Shown piece after piece: positions 1-8,363 of a stretch of DNA of 64,000 nucleotides. The notes beneath the pieces are model-generated. The model was not told where the DNA came from. It made no database searches and worked only from the letters and a program-made list of their open reading frames with translations. The translations under genes were made by a program, and so were the position numbers. Origin of the DNA: Sphingobacterium alkalisoli (lineage in GTDB: Bacteria > Bacteroidota > Bacteroidia > Sphingobacteriales > Sphingobacteriaceae); the NCBI RefSeq assembly GCF_005049105.1, contig NZ_SUKA01000008.1:62001-126000 (forward strand), read 5' to 3'. Each line of letters starts with the position of its first letter. Position 1 is the stretch's first letter.

Positions 1-92
1 CACTGCATAGGGTTGGTCCCAATGTTTGGGGAGACCCGATGTCTCTGTATCGACAAATAGAAAATAGTCATTTAATACTGGTATCATTTTAA
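1..92 (+). CDS. 3' end of an unidentified gene (partial)
   Basis: One frame is open from the first bases of the window (codons from base 3) to a TAA at 90-92. It reads as about 29 residues containing VGPNVWGDPMSLYRQIE, which looks like protein rather than random translation. I do not recognise the family. It could equally be chance, because the fragment is short and has no start in the window. Confidence 0.3.
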   Translation, partial: LHRVGPNVWGDPMSLYRQIENSHLILVSF

Positions 93-465
93 ACCCATAT
101 CTATTCTATAAAGATATGGATACAGTTACATAAGAAGAAATAATGTCATACTAATTATGTAAATAATCCAAAAACATACATTCAACTTTGATTCCGTTTA
201 TCTACCCGGAATCTAGCATTACAAATGACGTGAACGACATAGCTGTCAGTTTTACAATTATATTCCTGTATACTCAATTTTCGTTTTTTTTGAAGCAAAA
301 AAACAGTTGTGCAAATAACAACATTTAGCAGATCTTGAGGGCCTCACTTTCAGTGGGAAATATTGATTTTTAATGACATTTCGGGCATACAAAATATTCA
401 GTTTCACTAGCCGAAACTGTTTTATTATTTATAACTTTGGCAATTCTATAGATTACAACAAATAA
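93..465. other. Intergenic region upstream of sucA
   Basis: About 370 AT-rich bases with no convincing gene on either strand. The only signal I can support is a TAnnTTTG box at 432-439 close to the sucA start, given separately. No RNA gene or strong inverted repeat was seen. Confidence 0.5.
432..439 (+). promoter_or_regulatory. Candidate -7 promoter box of sucA
   Basis: TAACTTTG matches the Bacteroidetes -7 consensus TAnnTTTG and ends 26 bases before the sucA ATG. No clear TTG -33 element lies at the expected 17-23 base distance, so this is a half-supported promoter. Confidence 0.35.
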
Positions 466-3204
466 ATGGATAAATTGACATATTTGAGTAATGCCGATTC
501 AAGTTATATTGACGGATTATATCAAACATACAAAGCTGATCCAAACTCGGTAGACTTTGGTTGGCAAAAGTTCTTTGAAGGCTTTGACTTTGGTCAGAAA
601 GCTGAGGGCAGTTCGGTGGATACAGAAAATGTTCCAGAACATGCTCTAAAGGAAATTGATGTATTAAATATGATTCACGGATACAGAGATCGTGGTCATT
701 TATTCACGGACACCAACCCCGTGCGCGAACGGCGCAAATACTATCCAGGCAAGGAATTGGAAACTTTTGGCCTTTCCGAAGCCGATATGGACACCGTTTT
801 TCATGCAGGAGTTGAAATCGGGTTGGGTCCCGCAAAACTACGTGACATTCGTCAATTAATTGAGGAGACCTATTGCCGTTCGATCGGAGCCGAATTTAAA
901 TATATTCGTAACCCCGAAAAAATCAAATGGTTGCAGGATAGAATGGAGGCCGACCGTAACCGGCCAAATTATACAAAAGAACAAAAGAGCAGAATCCTAC
1001 AAAAAATAAATAGAGCAGTTGTTTTCGAAAGTTTCTTAGGTACTAAATTTTTAGGTCAGAAGAGATTTTCTTTAGAGGGAGCTGAAAGTTTAATAGCGGC
1101 CCTTGATTCCGTTATTGAACAAGGAGCGAATCTTGGAATTCAAGAGTTCATGATTGGTATGGCTCACCGGGGTCGTCTGAATGTATTGGCTAATATTATG
1201 GGCAAACCGTACAAGACGATTTTCTCTGAATTTGAAGGCAAAATGTATGCAGAAGAAGATCCTGAATTACAATTCGGGGGGGATGTAAAGTATCACCTTG
1301 GATATTCCTCTGATATCAAAACAGATTCGGGCAAAACAATTCATTTAAGTCTAGCCCCAAATCCGTCACATTTAGAGACTGTGGATCCGATCGTCGAAGG
1401 TATGGTTCGCTCCAAAATCGACATGAAATATGACGGTGACTCTTCAAAGATCGCTCCGATATTAATTCATGGTGATGCCGCCATCTCTGGCCAAGGCGTG
1501 GTATACGAAGTGACTCAAATGTCTAAATTGGAAGGCTACCGCACAGGCGGCACTATACACATCGTCATTAACAATCAAGTTGGTTTCACGACCAATTATA
1601 AAGATGCGCGTTCAGGGACATATTGCACGGATGTAGCAAAAATCACTTCTTCACCTGTTTTCCACGTGAATGGGGACGATCCAGAAGCTGTCGTTTATGC
1701 GATTAATCTTGCAGTAGAGTACCGTCAAAAATACCAAACTGACGTTTTCATCGATTTACTGTGCTACCGTCGCTATGGACACAACGAAGCGGATGAGCCT
1801 AAGTTTACGCAGCCTCTTTTATACAAAGCCATCGAGAAACATGCAAATCCAAAGGAAGTATATGCTAAAAAATTAATCGATGAAGGTACTATCGACTCTA
1901 CTTATGCGAAAGAGGTAGAAAAAGAATTCAAAGCTTATCTTCAGACTCAACTGGATGCCGCCAAGAAAGTCATTAATCTTGAAGAAGAGGTTCCGATGTT
2001 TGGTGGTGCCTGGAAGGGACTCTACCCCGCTAAAAAAGCTGACATTTGGAAAAAGGTCGAAGCGACAGTTTCAACTGAAACATTCTTAGATTTAGCAAAA
2101 CAAATCACCTCTCTTCCTAAAGAAAAAAAGTTCTTCCGTAAGATTTCTAAACTGTTCGAAGATCGTGCAGCTATGATCGAAAAAGATTCATATGATTGGG
2201 CAATGGGAGAATTAATGGCCTATGCAACCTTATTAAACGAGGGGAAACGCGTACGTATCTCGGGACAAGATGTACAACGTGGAACATTTTCGCACCGTCA
2301 TGCTGTGTTGACTCTTGAGGACTCAGAAGAGAAATATGTACCTCTAGCTCAAGTAAACGGCGGAGATAAGTTTAATATTTACAACTCTTTACTTTCAGAG
2401 TATGCAGTACTAGGATTTGAATATGGATATGCGTCTGCTAATCCACAGTCTTTAACTATTTGGGAAGCTCAGTTTGGAGATTTTTATAATGGTGCTCAAA
2501 TCATTGTCGATCAATATTTGAGTAGTGCGGAAACCAAATGGAAACGTTCAAACGGCTTGATAATGATGCTTCCACATGGTATGGAAGGTCAAGGGCCGGA
2601 GCACTCCTCAGCACGCATTGAGCGTTTCTTAGAACTATGTGCCAACGATAACATGATATTAGCTAATTGTACCACCCCAGCTAATTATTTCCATTTGTTA
2701 AGACGGCAATTGGTACGCGATTTTCGTAAACCTTTGATTGCCTTTACGCCAAAAAGTCTGTTACGCCATCCAAAAGTAGTTTCATCTGTTGCGGATTTTA
2801 CAAAAACTACCTTTCAGGAGGTAATTGATGACCGCAATGTAAAAGCGGCTTCAGTGAAACGTGTATTATTCTGTTCTGGAAAAATCTATTACGATTTACT
2901 TGAAAAACAACAAAGTGAAAAACGTACAGATGTAGCTATCATTCGTGTCGAACAATTATTCCCCACGCCTGTTAAAGAATTAGAAGCTATCCGCGAAAAA
3001 TATAGCAAAGCAAAAGAATTTATCTGGGTACAGGAAGAAAACGAAAACATGGGGGCTTGGCCTTACTATTGTCGAAAACTGCGAAAAACCAATGTTGAGT
3101 TTACGGATTTCATTGCACGTACCGAAAGCGGCAGTACTGCAACCGGGTATATGAAAAAACACCAAGCACAACAGGATGCGATAATTAATAAATCATTTGA
3201 ATAA
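466..3204 (+). CDS. sucA: 2-oxoglutarate dehydrogenase E1 component
   Basis: Thiamine-diphosphate-dependent E1 subunit of the 2-oxoglutarate dehydrogenase complex, which decarboxylates 2-oxoglutarate in the TCA cycle and passes the succinyl group to E2. The 912-residue length is normal for the family. The N-terminal E1 helix segment (SNADSSYIDGLYQ, about residues 8-20) is followed by the dehydrogenase core with HGDAAISGQG and GHNEADEP, both typical of the ThDP site, and then the transketolase-like half with HGMEGQGPEHSSAR. The ATG at 466 starts exactly at the conserved N-terminus. sucB follows 64 bases downstream on the same strand, so the pair is very likely co-transcribed. Confidence 0.97.
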   Translation: MDKLTYLSNADSSYIDGLYQTYKADPNSVDFGWQKFFEGFDFGQKAEGSSVDTENVPEHALKEIDVLNMIHGYRDRGHLFTDTNPVRERRKYYPGKELETFGLSEADMDTVFHAGVEIGLGPAKLRDIRQLIEETYCRSIGAEFKYIRNPEKIKWLQDRMEADRNRPNYTKEQKSRILQKINRAVVFESFLGTKFLGQKRFSLEGAESLIAALDSVIEQGANLGIQEFMIGMAHRGRLNVLANIMGKPYKTIFSEFEGKMYAEEDPELQFGGDVKYHLGYSSDIKTDSGKTIHLSLAPNPSHLETVDPIVEGMVRSKIDMKYDGDSSKIAPILIHGDAAISGQGVVYEVTQMSKLEGYRTGGTIHIVINNQVGFTTNYKDARSGTYCTDVAKITSSPVFHVNGDDPEAVVYAINLAVEYRQKYQTDVFIDLLCYRRYGHNEADEPKFTQPLLYKAIEKHANPKEVYAKKLIDEGTIDSTYAKEVEKEFKAYLQTQLDAAKKVINLEEEVPMFGGAWKGLYPAKKADIWKKVEATVSTETFLDLAKQITSLPKEKKFFRKISKLFEDRAAMIEKDSYDWAMGELMAYATLLNEGKRVRISGQDVQRGTFSHRHAVLTLEDSEEKYVPLAQVNGGDKFNIYNSLLSEYAVLGFEYGYASANPQSLTIWEAQFGDFYNGAQIIVDQYLSSAETKWKRSNGLIMMLPHGMEGQGPEHSSARIERFLELCANDNMILANCTTPANYFHLLRRQLVRDFRKPLIAFTPKSLLRHPKVVSSVADFTKTTFQEVIDDRNVKAASVKRVLFCSGKIYYDLLEKQQSEKRTDVAIIRVEQLFPTPVKELEAIREKYSKAKEFIWVQEENENMGAWPYYCRKLRKTNVEFTDFIARTESGSTATGYMKKHQAQQDAIINKSFE

Positions 3205-3268
3205 ACAGTATATTAGATCCTAACATCTTATATTTAATATAGAAGTTGGTTTTAAAGAAATAGAATAT

Positions 3269-4504
3269 ATGAGCTTAGAAATCAAAGTACCTACGGTTGG
3301 TGAATCGATAACCGAAGTAACATTAGCACAATGGCTAAAGCAAGATGGCGACTACGTCGAGATGGACGAGAATATTGCCGAATTGGAATCAGACAAAGCA
3401 ACATTTGAATTACCTGCTGAAAAAGCGGGTGTCTTAAAAATCATTGCTCAAGAAGGTGATACGTTAGAAATTGGTGCAGTGGTATGTACGATTGAGGATG
3501 GTGAGGCGCCAGCGGCCGGTGGTGAAAAACCTGCTGCAGAAGCCTCTGCTAAACAAGAACCAAGTGCTCCAGCACAGGACGCTTCTGAAAACCCGGACTC
3601 CTATGCCGCCGGAACAGCTTCTCCTGCCGCTGCTAAAATCTTAAGGGAAAAAGGAATCGATGCATCTACCATCAAGGGAACAGGCAAAGATGGTCGCATT
3701 ACAAAAGAAGATGCTGAGAAAGCACAATCAGCTCCTGCATCTCCGAAAACAGCATCTAAACCTGCTGAAAGTGCAGCAATAGCAGCTCCTGCCGTAGTTG
3801 GTGCACGTAGCGAACGTCGTGAGAAAATGACCTCATTACGTAAAACCATCGCAAAACGTTTGGTATCCGTTAAAAATGAAACGGCCATGTTAACGACCTT
3901 TAACGAGGTTAATATGCAGCCGATCATGGATCTAAGATCGAAGTATAAAGATATTTTCAAAGAAAAACATAGCGTAGGTCTTGGTTTTATGTCATTCTTT
4001 ACAAAAGCGGTGACTACGGCCCTAAAAGAATGGCCGGCAGTAAATGCGCGTATCGAAGAAAACGAATTGGTATATTCTGATTTTGCGGATATTTCAATCG
4101 CAGTTTCAGCCCCTAAAGGATTGGTAGTCCCTGTAATCCGTAATGCAGAGTCTATGTCATTACATGAAATAGAAAAGGCGATTGCTGCATTGGCAGGAAA
4201 AGCACGCGACAATAAATTGTCTATTGAAGAAATGACAGGCGGAACATTTACGATTACAAATGGTGGTGTGTTTGGATCAATGATGTCTACTCCTATAATC
4301 AATGCACCTCAATCCGCAATACTGGGTATGCATAATATTATCCAACGCCCGGTGGCTGAAAATGGTCAGGTAGTGATTCGCCCCATGATGTATATCGCCT
4401 TGTCTTATGATCATCGAGTTATTGATGGTCGCGAGTCCGTAAGCTTCTTAGTACGTGTAAAACAACTACTGGAAGATCCCGCTAGATTATTATTAGAAGT
4501 ATAA
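3269..4504 (+). CDS. sucB: Dihydrolipoyllysine succinyltransferase (E2 of 2-oxoglutarate dehydrogenase)
   Basis: E2 core of the 2-oxoglutarate dehydrogenase complex; transfers succinyl from lipoamide to CoA. A single lipoyl domain occupies residues 1-77, with the lipoylated lysine at K43 in ESDKATF. An Ala/Pro/Glu-rich linker, a peripheral-subunit-binding domain (about 113-150, [15 protein letters not shown]) and the catalytic acyltransferase domain follow. The active-site motif SYDHRVIDG places the catalytic His at 382 and Asp at 386. It sits directly after sucA, which fixes it as the succinyl- rather than the branched-chain or pyruvate-type E2; a second E2 lies at 60219-61562. A terminator follows at 4530. 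Confidence 0.96.
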   Translation: MSLEIKVPTVGESITEVTLAQWLKQDGDYVEMDENIAELESDKATFELPAEKAGVLKIIAQEGDTLEIGAVVCTIEDGEAPAAGGEKPAAEASAKQEPSAPAQDASENPDSYAAGTASPAAAKILREKGIDASTIKGTGKDGRITKEDAEKAQSAPASPKTASKPAESAAIAAPAVVGARSERREKMTSLRKTIAKRLVSVKNETAMLTTFNEVNMQPIMDLRSKYKDIFKEKHSVGLGFMSFFTKAVTTALKEWPAVNARIEENELVYSDFADISIAVSAPKGLVVPVIRNAESMSLHEIEKAIAALAGKARDNKLSIEEMTGGTFTITNGGVFGSMMSTPIINAPQSAILGMHNIIQRPVAENGQVVIRPMMYIALSYDHRVIDGRESVSFLVRVKQLLEDPARLLLEV

Positions 4505-4529
4505 TTAAGATTTTATAATTATCTTTGAG

Positions 4530-4556
4530 GCTACCTATATATAGGTAGCTTTTTTA
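4530..4556 (+). terminator. Intrinsic terminator after sucB
   Basis: GCTACCTATATATAGGTAGC (4530-4549) is a perfect palindrome followed directly by a run of six T. It lies 26 bases after the sucB stop and only a few bases before the next ATG at 4562. A TATCTTTG box at 4520-4527 could start the downstream operon from inside this region. Confidence 0.8.
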
Positions 4557-4561
4557 TTTTT

Positions 4562-4963
4562 ATGCAAGCAGATCAACAACTCATCATCAAATTTCTTATG
4601 TTTTCCATAGTTGGAGCATCCGGTGTAATTGTTGATTTTTCTATTACGTGGCTATGTAAGGAAAAGGCAAAAATCCACAAATATGTAGCAAATTCCTTTG
4701 GTTTTATTACTGCGACCGTAAGTAACTACCTATTAAATAGATATTGGACCTTCTATACGGAAAATGCACAGGCCAAATTTGTAGAGTTTTCTAAATTCTT
4801 CTTTATTGCGCTAATAGGGCTAGCGATCAATAATGCAATATTGTACTTCTTTCATGAAAAATTGAAATGGAATTTCTATGTATCTAAATTGGCTGCTATA
4901 GGTATAGTATCTATTTGGAATTTTTCTTTTAATTATCTTTATACTTTTACGTCCGTATCTTAA
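4562..4963 (+). CDS. GtrA family membrane protein
   Basis: A 133-residue protein with four predicted membrane segments and the family-typical opening FLMFSIVGASGVIVDFSITW, plus the FNYLYTF type ending. GtrA-like proteins are associated with moving polyprenyl-linked sugars across the inner membrane for surface glycan modification. Its stop codon overlaps the start of the next gene by one base (TAATG), so the two are translated together, and the partner is a GT39 transferase. This matches the usual pairing of a flippase-like protein with a lipid-linked-sugar transferase. The sugar and the acceptor cannot be told from sequence. Confidence 0.85.
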   Translation: MQADQQLIIKFLMFSIVGASGVIVDFSITWLCKEKAKIHKYVANSFGFITATVSNYLLNRYWTFYTENAQAKFVEFSKFFFIALIGLAINNAILYFFHEKLKWNFYVSKLAAIGIVSIWNFSFNYLYTFTSVS

Positions 4964-6678
4964 TGGCCTCATTCATAAAGAATTTCAAGATCCAGCATTT
5001 TTTACTTTTCTGGCTTTTCATAAACTTGATTCAGGGCACATTTATGGAACTCCATGTAGACGAAGCCTATTATTGGATATATAATAAATTTCTGGATTGG
5101 GGCTATTATGACCATCCTCCGATGGTAGCCGTTTTTATAAAAGTCGGAACTTTTTTTACGCAGTCAGCGCTAGGGGTACGAATCATCAGCATCTTTAGCA
5201 ATGTATGTGCTATTTATTTTCTTTGGCAGATTGTAAAACCCTATACCGAGAATGTTTGGCTTTTCGCCTGTCTCTATTGTAGTTTCGTCATTTTCCACGT
5301 ATATGGCTTTATTAATTCCCCAGATAGTCCACTCCTTTTCTTCGCCATCCTTTATTTCTATTTTTTAAAGGGATACCTGAAAGAACAACATTTCAACATC
5401 AAGACTGTCCTATGTCTCTCACTAGTCATTACAGGTATGTTGTACAGCAAGTATCACGGAATTCTACTTTTGTTCTTCACGATTCTTGCAGATTGGAAAC
5501 TACTAAAAAGATCTTCCTTTTGGTGTATTGTACTATTATCATTGGCGCTATATCTGCCGCATATATTATGGCAAATAAAGAATGATTACCCATCTATCCA
5601 ATTCCACGTATTTGAAAGAAACGCCCGGGAATATAAGATATCATTCACATTGGACTATCTACTGAGCCTTATTCTTGTGGTGGGGCCATTATCCGGTTGG
5701 TATTTGTATTATCGGTTTTTTAGCTTAAAAAATGAAGACACCTTTTTGCGTATCTTAAAATTTGTTTTTTGGGGATTTTTAGTTTTCTTTTTCCTTTCGT
5801 CATTCAAAAGTCGCGTACAGGCACAATGGGTTTTATTGGCCTATATCCCTTTATTTATAGTAGGTTATATTGCTTTAGCAAGATATCAGATTCCCAAATG
5901 GTTTTATACATTATTATATATCACTGTTGCACTTATTATGGTTATTCGATTAGCCCTTGTCGTTCCTATTCCAGCCCTACAAAAGATAAAGGCTGTCAAT
6001 GTCTATTGGGGACATGCTGATCTGGCAAGCCAAATAAAAGAAAAAGCCAAAGGCAGATACCTTATTTTTGACAATGGGTTTCAGGATGCCTCATCCTATA
6101 ATTTTTATACCAATACCTTGACAGCCTTGTCATATAATCCACGTACCTACCGTAAAACACAGTACGATTATTGGCCGATAGAAGACAGTCTTCGCAACAA
6201 AAACACCTATTTCGTTCGTCCCTATTCGTTTGAAACACTAGAACAAGATACTATAGAATCCAAGTTACGTGGCACTTGGTATGGCATCAACATCGACACG
6301 GTTCGTTTATATCAAAAGGTAGAAATTTCATGCGACAATCTTCCTGATACCATACAACAAGGCAAGAAATATCATATCAGGCTTTCGATCACTAACCCGT
6401 ACGAAGAGGAAATCACTTTCGATAATACGGGACGTAAATGGCCTCTATTTTTCGAATATGGATACACGAAGTATGTCTATGAATCTGGAGAATTTTTCGA
6501 GTTTGACGAAGGTTATCATGTTTTAAAAATTGCACCGAAGCAAACAAAACATATTCAGGTAACCATCACTGCCCCTTCTGAATTGGGCAAAAGATTAATT
6601 ATGTTTTCCCTGCGAACCGACCCTTTTATTGGTCCGCGCAACAGTAAAAAATATCCAATATATGTTACTGAAAATTAA
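4963..6678 (+). CDS. GT39/ArnT-like membrane glycosyltransferase
   Basis: A 571-residue polytopic protein of the dolichyl-phosphate-mannose/ArnT-like GT-C fold. HVDEAYYW near residue 31 carries the conserved Asp-Glu (D33, E34) expected in the first periplasmic loop of the catalytic site, and is followed by WGYYDHPPMVA, strongly typical of bacterial GT39 proteins. About ten membrane segments occupy residues 10-340. The last ~140 residues (from about 430) look like a soluble beta-rich periplasmic domain. It likely transfers a sugar from a polyprenyl phosphate donor to an envelope acceptor, working with the GtrA protein upstream. The next gene starts inside its 3' end. Confidence 0.85.
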   Translation: MASFIKNFKIQHFLLFWLFINLIQGTFMELHVDEAYYWIYNKFLDWGYYDHPPMVAVFIKVGTFFTQSALGVRIISIFSNVCAIYFLWQIVKPYTENVWLFACLYCSFVIFHVYGFINSPDSPLLFFAILYFYFLKGYLKEQHFNIKTVLCLSLVITGMLYSKYHGILLLFFTILADWKLLKRSSFWCIVLLSLALYLPHILWQIKNDYPSIQFHVFERNAREYKISFTLDYLLSLILVVGPLSGWYLYYRFFSLKNEDTFLRILKFVFWGFLVFFFLSSFKSRVQAQWVLLAYIPLFIVGYIALARYQIPKWFYTLLYITVALIMVIRLALVVPIPALQKIKAVNVYWGHADLASQIKEKAKGRYLIFDNGFQDASSYNFYTNTLTALSYNPRTYRKTQYDYWPIEDSLRNKNTYFVRPYSFETLEQDTIESKLRGTWYGINIDTVRLYQKVEISCDNLPDTIQQGKKYHIRLSITNPYEEEITFDNTGRKWPLFFEYGYTKYVYESGEFFEFDEGYHVLKIAPKQTKHIQVTITAPSELGKRLIMFSLRTDPFIGPRNSKKYPIYVTEN

Positions 6679-7672
6679 AATTTTAGCTTTAGCAATATGT
6701 TTGTGTGCCTATGAGCTTGTCCATGCACAGCAAATAGAAGGACAAGTTGATTTCCATGGTTTTGCGGACAATCGCGAATATTCTAACTCAGACAGGTATC
6801 CGCAAACCATTTTTGGAACCAGAGTCACACCCGAGATTGGTCTGTTTGTGGACAGCACCCATCGCATACGCCTAGGGGTTAGTTATTTACATGAATTCGG
6901 AACCAAGAATATTACGAACCCTGTCCGTCCAGTCGCCTATTACAATTACGATAATAATGGATTCGACTTCAAGATCGGGATGTTTCCCCGACATGAATAC
7001 CTCGACGAATATCCCAAAGCTATTTTGAGCGATACTATTGGGTATTATCAGCCCAACATTGAAGGTATGCTGCTCAAATATAAAAACGAATATTTTCATC
7101 AACAGATTTGGATAGATTGGAACAGTCGTCAAACGAGAACAGATCGCGAACAATTCATGGTTGGTATATCGGGAAATGTTAATTTAAACAAGACATTTTA
7201 CATCAAAAATTTTGCTACTTTATGGCACAATGCAGGGCCTATGGTCGATGTGCCAGACCCCAATGATCATATACGGGACAATGGAGCAGCATCGTTACAT
7301 ATCGGAGCCGATTTAAGTGAACGAGGGTGGTTAGACTCCATCAACATAAATATTGGAGGTATTATCAACTATGATCGTCTTCGTAATGTATACGAGTGGC
7401 AGTTTCCAAAGGGATTGTTGAGTGAAATCTACCTGGAACACTACAAATTCTTTATTCGGAACACCTTCTATACCGGCGAATCATTAGCCATTCCCTATGG
7501 AGATGTCTTCTATACATCCAAACAATATGACCGTCTAGATATTGGCTGGATTCCGCTTCGGTACAAAAATCTGGAAGGACGATTTATAGCAGGGTTTCAT
7601 TTTTCTGAAGGCGTAGTGGATAGTCAACAACAGTTTATTTTACGCTATACGATAGGACATCTTTTTAATTGA
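6662..7672 (+). CDS. Predicted outer-membrane beta-barrel protein
   Basis: A 336-residue protein. I chose the ATG at 6662 because it begins a clear signal peptide (MLLKIKILALAICLCAYE then HAQ cleavage); an upstream start at 6629 would place ten extra residues before the signal. The mature part is rich in alternating aromatic and polar strands (YYNYDNNGFDFKIGMFPR, LEGRFIAGFHF) and ends in IGHLFN, compatible with a porin-like barrel. No family is recognised. It overlaps the GT39 gene by 17 bases and is therefore probably in the same operon. Confidence 0.7.
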   Translation: MLLKIKILALAICLCAYELVHAQQIEGQVDFHGFADNREYSNSDRYPQTIFGTRVTPEIGLFVDSTHRIRLGVSYLHEFGTKNITNPVRPVAYYNYDNNGFDFKIGMFPRHEYLDEYPKAILSDTIGYYQPNIEGMLLKYKNEYFHQQIWIDWNSRQTRTDREQFMVGISGNVNLNKTFYIKNFATLWHNAGPMVDVPDPNDHIRDNGAASLHIGADLSERGWLDSININIGGIINYDRLRNVYEWQFPKGLLSEIYLEHYKFFIRNTFYTGESLAIPYGDVFYTSKQYDRLDIGWIPLRYKNLEGRFIAGFHFSEGVVDSQQQFILRYTIGHLFN

Positions 7673-7693
7673 AAGAAATAATTACCTTTGTTT

Positions 7694-8362
7694 ATGCAAG
7701 CGAAAAAAAATCAAATTCTATTCCCTGCCATCGTTACGTTGGGAAGTATTTTAATTTCATATTATTACTACTTCAGTGATTTACCGGTATTTTCACAACT
7801 GGTAGAAGAAGACGGGGTTTTCGAAAATTTAACCTCTTTATTTCTATTTCTAACAGCGGTTTTCCTCATTCTTGTTTTTGCTAAATTCCAATCCAATCAT
7901 AAATTAAACTGGAAAATAGGACTTGCTATCATGATTGCGGGTTTGATCTTTGGAGCAGGGGAAGAAATTTCCTGGGGCCAACGTATTTTTAGTGTAGAAT
8001 CTTCCGATTTTTTCAAACAAAACAACGCACAAGGAGAAACAAATCTCCATAACATGGTCGTTGGCGGAACAAAAATCAATAAAATAATATTTTCTTATGC
8101 TTTTTCAGTAATCTTTGGAATCTATTTTACCATACTTCCAATACTTTACAGGAAGAGCAATAAAATTAGCGGACTTGTTAACCGGTTTGGCATACCTGTC
8201 TCTACAAATTTTCAAAGCATCCTCTTCTTAGTTGCTACTGTATTGGTTATGCTACTAGACCATTCACGTAAATGGGAGTTATGGGAATTTATATTCGCAT
8301 TCACTATATTCACCATTTTTGTTAATCCACTAAATAAAAGAGAAATCCAAGCAGGAGTATAA
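7694..8362 (+). CDS. Polytopic membrane protein with GEEISWGQR motif
   Basis: A 222-residue integral membrane protein with about six hydrophobic segments. ATG 7694 is preferred over the TTG six bases upstream. Between segments two and three lies GAGEEISWGQRIF (from residue 87), followed by QNNAQGETNLHN (109-120). This pair of acidic/amide and His/Asn motifs recurs in uncharacterised bacterial membrane proteins and suggests a polar or metal-binding active site inside the membrane. The function is unknown. It follows the barrel gene by 21 bases and ends two bases from the convergent sulfatase-like gene, with no terminator between. A TACCTTTG box at 7683-7690 sits just four bases before the start. 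Confidence 0.75.
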   Translation: MQAKKNQILFPAIVTLGSILISYYYYFSDLPVFSQLVEEDGVFENLTSLFLFLTAVFLILVFAKFQSNHKLNWKIGLAIMIAGLIFGAGEEISWGQRIFSVESSDFFKQNNAQGETNLHNMVVGGTKINKIIFSYAFSVIFGIYFTILPILYRKSNKISGLVNRFGIPVSTNFQSILFLVATVLVMLLDHSRKWELWEFIFAFTIFTIFVNPLNKREIQAGV

Positions 8363-8363
8363 T

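Noticed and set aside
3601-4302. 233-codon minus-strand frame
   Set aside because: Antisense shadow of sucB; its codons follow the wobble bias of sucB.
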